Shown here in pieces: positions 61,249 to 64,000 of a DNA stretch of 64,000 nt. A program made the position numbers and the translations under genes. Numbering within the stretch: position 1 is the stretch's first letter; the number at the start of each line of letters is the position of its first letter. Where the stretch lies: assembly GCF_900129875.1 (NCBI RefSeq), contig NZ_FQXC01000001.1, forward strand, positions 682,001 through 746,000, read 5' to 3'. Under the pieces are notes generated by a model that saw nothing but the letters and a program-made list of their open reading frames with translations, searched no databases and was not told where the DNA came from. The DNA comes from Marivita hallyeonensis (GTDB lineage: Bacteria > Pseudomonadota > Alphaproteobacteria > Rhodobacterales > Rhodobacteraceae).

Positions 61249-62757
61249 ATGTCACGACCTCTTTCACGGCGCGCGCTCCTCGGTGGGTTGGCGGCTTTCG
61301 GGCTGGGGCAATCAGCCTTGGCGCAGTCCACGCTGGCGCCTTTGACGTCGCTGCGCCCGACCGGGCGTGGGACGGACCTTCTCAAGGCGTATCAGCCGCC
61401 GCTCTCTGAACTTGTTGCTGCGTCCGGCCTGCCCGGAAAAGTCAGCGTGCAGGTTGCAGATGTGAATACGGGGTTGGTTCTCGAATCGCACAATCCGCTG
61501 CGCGCGCTTCCCCCCGCCAGCGTCGCCAAGGCATTGACGGCCTGCTACGCGCTTGATGTGCTGGGGCCCGGTTATCATTTCGAAACCCGCCTTCTCGCGT
61601 CCGGTCCCGTCGAGAATGGCAGGTTGGACGGCGACCTGATCCTCGCAGGAGGAGGTGATCCCACGCTGGACACCGACGCTCTGGCCGATATGGCCAAGCG
61701 CTTGCGGGAAGAGGCAGGCATTACCGAGGTGATGGGGCGCTTCCTCATCTGGGACGGCGCTTTGCCGCTGGTTCGCGAGATCGACCCGGAACAACCCGTG
61801 CAGGTGGGGTACAACCCTGGGATTTCGGGCCTCAACCTGAACTTCAATCGCGTCCATTTCGAATGGAAACGCGCGGGCGAAGGGTACTCGGTCACGATGG
61901 ATGCACGGTCGGAGTCGCTCCGCCCTGACGTGCGCACCGCGCGCATGCGGATCGAGCCGCGCAGGTTTCCGATCTATACCTACGCCGATGCAGGAACCCA
62001 TGACGCCTGGACCGTGGCGCAGGGGGCTCTGGGAAAACAGGGCGCGCGATGGCTGCCGGTCCGGAAGCCCGCACTCTACGCTGCAGAGGTGTTTCAGACG
62101 CTCGCGCGGTCGAACGGGATCGTTCTGAAAACCGGCGAAAAGATCGACGCCATTCCAGAGGGCACGACGCCCCTTGTCACACACCAAAGCGCCCCACTCC
62201 GGATCATTCTGCGGGACATGTTGCGGTATTCGACCAACATCACAGCCGAATGCGTGGGCATGACGGCGACGAACGCACGGGCCGGGTCTGTCACGACGCT
62301 CAAAGGGTCGGCGGAGGCCATGAATGCTTGGGCGGTGGAAACGCTCGGCATGTCCGCACCCGCGCTTGAGGATCACTCGGGCCTTGGGGATGACAGCCGT
62401 CTTTCCGCTCGGGACATGGTCAAGGCGCTGATTGCGGCACGCAAGGCAATGGGCATCAAACCACTTCTCCGAACGCATCCCTTGCGAACCGAAGAGCGTG
62501 AGATCATTAAAGACCATCCGATGAAAGTGCAGGCCAAAACAGGGACACTGAATTTCGTCAGCGGCCTGGGCGGCTTCATCGATTTGCCGGACGGGACCGA
62601 ACTCGCCTTCGCCTTTTTCTCAGCCGATTTGCCCAGCCGAGACGCCCTGAGCCGTGAAGAACGCGAACGCCCGCCGGGCGGCAAGACTTACAACACCCGT
62701 GCGCGGAAGTTGCAGCAACGCATGCTGGCACGCTGGGGCATCGTCTACAACAGCTGA
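61249..62757 (+). CDS. dacB: D-alanyl-D-alanine carboxypeptidase/endopeptidase (PBP4, S13 family)
   Basis: 502 residues from ATG 61249; a GTG at 61231 is an alternative. A Tat-type leader (LSRRALLGGLAAFGLGQ) is visible. The S13 triad motifs are SVAK (in PPASVAKALTACY), SxN in YSTNITAE and KTG in VQAKTGTLNFVSG. The long insert with LDGDLILAGGGDPTL is typical of PBP4 domain II. It acts in the periplasm on peptidoglycan stem peptides. Export through Tat is unusual for PBP4 but common in this order. Confidence 0.9.
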   Translation: MSRPLSRRALLGGLAAFGLGQSALAQSTLAPLTSLRPTGRGTDLLKAYQPPLSELVAASGLPGKVSVQVADVNTGLVLESHNPLRALPPASVAKALTACYALDVLGPGYHFETRLLASGPVENGRLDGDLILAGGGDPTLDTDALADMAKRLREEAGITEVMGRFLIWDGALPLVREIDPEQPVQVGYNPGISGLNLNFNRVHFEWKRAGEGYSVTMDARSESLRPDVRTARMRIEPRRFPIYTYADAGTHDAWTVAQGALGKQGARWLPVRKPALYAAEVFQTLARSNGIVLKTGEKIDAIPEGTTPLVTHQSAPLRIILRDMLRYSTNITAECVGMTATNARAGSVTTLKGSAEAMNAWAVETLGMSAPALEDHSGLGDDSRLSARDMVKALIAARKAMGIKPLLRTHPLRTEEREIIKDHPMKVQAKTGTLNFVSGLGGFIDLPDGTELAFAFFSADLPSRDALSREERERPPGGKTYNTRARKLQQRMLARWGIVYNS

Positions 62758-62774
62758 GCCCCAATGGTTGCCAT

Positions 62775-63683
62775 TCAATTCTCCAGAGCATCGGTAATGC
62801 GACCACTTTGAGATTGTTCTAAGTGTCGCGAAGCCAGGTCATACAGCAGGATATCTTGCGCGAAATGCACCGAGAGCCTTTGACGGAGGTCGTCATCTAG
62901 AAATGCGTCAGGCGACAGGGTTTGGGCATCGTCTAAATCTGATGGAAGCACGTCAGCGACACAGTCTCTTGCGGTATCTGAAGACGCATAGCGCGCCCGG
63001 TTTTTGTGAGGGAGGTCGATTCTCTGCCCAACGTGCACGTCCAGGTCGGATTTCAAAACAGCAAGGTGTTCCGTCGTATAAACATGGGTGAACGGAATAG
63101 CCTTCAGCTGCAGCGATTGCGGTCGCCAGTGCGGGTCCAGTCGCGCCGGGTTCTCGCGCAGGATGTCATTTGCAAACGCTCTGAAAGTGATGCCGCGTTC
63201 ATAATCTGCCGCGGTCAGGTCCCACACCCCTAGACTGCGTAACATGACCGGGTCGATGGTGATCCCGGCCTCTTTCACCATACGGTTTTTGACGAATTTT
63301 TCGACGTACACGCTGACCAACCTATCAACCGGATGTCGCAATACGACAAAGCGCATCCATAACGGGTCGAACAGCCGTTCCATGATGTCTTTTTCGGAAC
63401 GGTGCAGAAACAAGAGATCGGTCGTCTCGGTGTCCAGAAGCCGATGAATGTCTTCGCCGGGCCTCTGCTCGGTGAGCCCACCGAGTTTTGCCATCAGCGT
63501 TTTCAGCGAAGAGCACGCGTTTTTTGCAATCGGCATATATATGACCTTTACGGGGTCCGCGATCATCGCCTGCTTCAACGGAAATCGCTTGAAACGCGGT
63601 GTACTTGGCGGGTCCTCGAAATGGTAATAGCGCCACGTTTGACGTCGGCGGAGCCTGTCATGGGCGGTCTTCAGAAAGGACAT
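62775..63683 (-). CDS. Sulfotransferase family 2-like protein
   Basis: 302 residues. The PAPS 5'-phosphosulfate loop is IYMPIAKNACSSLKTLM and the 3'-phosphate site is FVVLRHPVDRLVSVYVEKF, the layout of carbohydrate (HNK-1/chondroitin-like) sulfotransferases. It would transfer sulfate to a sugar or surface glycan. Codon use and base composition look less GC-rich than the flanking genes, and no polysaccharide operon adjoins, suggesting acquisition. It converges with dacB (17 bp between stops). Confidence 0.8.
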   Translation of the reverse strand: MSFLKTAHDRLRRRQTWRYYHFEDPPSTPRFKRFPLKQAMIADPVKVIYMPIAKNACSSLKTLMAKLGGLTEQRPGEDIHRLLDTETTDLLFLHRSEKDIMERLFDPLWMRFVVLRHPVDRLVSVYVEKFVKNRMVKEAGITIDPVMLRSLGVWDLTAADYERGITFRAFANDILRENPARLDPHWRPQSLQLKAIPFTHVYTTEHLAVLKSDLDVHVGQRIDLPHKNRARYASSDTARDCVADVLPSDLDDAQTLSPDAFLDDDLRQRLSVHFAQDILLYDLASRHLEQSQSGRITDALEN

Positions 63684-63710
63684 GTATCTTTTTGCGATCC
63701 GTTGATGCGA

Positions 63711-64000
63711 TCAAAGCCGCATGTGACGGGCCCGCGATCCGCGTTCGATGGCGGCGGCGTGCAGGCGGTCGATTTCCAGCTCGTACCGGACTTCTTCCAG
63801 AAGGCGCAGCTCGGTTTCTTTCAGCGTCCCGTCCGCTGCCGCAACGTCGCAGGCCAGCGCGTAGGCTGTCTCGAACAATCGCGTGGGCAGATTGTCCCGG
63901 ATCAGTCCAAACAAAGCGTCAAGACCGTCTTCCTGCTCGAACAGATCGAAGACCAGAGCGGACATCGTCGGGATACGCCCCTCATCGTATTCGGCGAAAA
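63711..64000 (-). CDS. TerB-like tellurite-resistance family protein, 3' part (5' end outside window)
   Basis: The frame is open across the right edge; the visible C-terminal ~96 residues include FAEYDEGRIPTM and a helical bundle with ACDVAAADGTLKETELRLLE, the repeated acidic D-x-D-G-x-x-x-x-E motif of TerB. TerB-like proteins are linked to tellurite resistance and stress; function here is unproven. An internal ATG at 63965 is not the true start. Confidence 0.78.
   Translation of the reverse strand, partial: FAEYDEGRIPTMSALVFDLFEQEDGLDALFGLIRDNLPTRLFETAYALACDVAAADGTLKETELRLLEEVRYELEIDRLHAAAIERGSRARHMRL

Overview
The window is about 64 kb of GC-rich chromosomal DNA, roughly 60-65% GC by eye. 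It looks like a marine alphaproteobacterium of the Rhodobacteraceae (Roseobacter group). The support is a sox cluster in the order soxB-C-D-E-F, the essential alphaproteobacterial regulator TrcR (DUF1013), COQ9, a DUF1127 protein, the dnaX-ybaB-recR block, and many short tightly overlapped operons. I saw no rRNA, tRNA, CRISPR array or prophage.

Layout. (1) 1-5512: thiosulfate/sulfide oxidation genes soxB (5' end cut by the window), soxC, soxD, soxE and soxF. (2) 5513-6231: a gene-free stretch holding a decayed IS3-family orfA. (3) 6232-10594: a minus-strand sugar ABC transporter operon with a LacI-type palindrome upstream, divergent from an acyl-CoA synthetase. (4) 12898-23460: accessory metabolism, comprising an amidase, an enolase-superfamily dehydratase, a Zn alcohol dehydrogenase, a Tet-type MFS exporter, an enol-lactonase-like hydrolase, an EEP-family protein, a threonine dehydratase-like enzyme, an alpha/beta hydrolase and a haloacid dehalogenase. 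An orphan ArsR-type regulator here carries the two-cysteine spacing of the SqrR/BigR persulfide sensors. (5) 23673-28144: rpsU, COQ9, RNase T2, TrcR, and one AT-richer unknown gene with a nuclease-like motif.

(6) 28223-44230 is the most notable region: a redox and ion-energy island. It has a P2-type cation ATPase, PEP synthase, a small unknown protein, a PfkB sugar kinase, a CPA2 cation/proton antiporter, a pentaheme cytochrome c with an EF-hand loop, and then nqrABCDEF-apbE-nqrM-CBS. The last group encodes a Na+-translocating NADH:quinone reductase with its flavin transferase, its iron-sulfur maturation factor and a CBS protein. A perfect FNR-type box lies between the divergent ppsA and the small gene, and a weaker one lies in front of nqrA. 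The NqrB subunit is about 260 residues and lacks the SGAT flavinylation motif. I infer a low-oxygen energy-conservation module in which NADH oxidation, Na+ export, antiport, gluconeogenic carbon flow and cation export are linked.

(7) 44254-47820: recR, ybaB, a small secreted/membrane protein, dnaX and a DUF202 protein. (8) 47845-51072: a tungstate transporter tupBCA with its own one-component regulator, and a 14-bp inverted repeat in front of tupB. (9) 51263-63683: TrmO, a PLP decarboxylase, MscS, rplM-rpsI with a readable promoter, an acetyltransferase, a MocR-type regulator divergent from a DUF1127 gene, a DUF481 outer-membrane protein, a thioesterase, an enoyl-CoA hydratase, NadD, a D-Ala-D-Ala carboxypeptidase and a sulfotransferase. 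(10) 63711-64000: the 3' part of a TerB-like gene cut by the window end.
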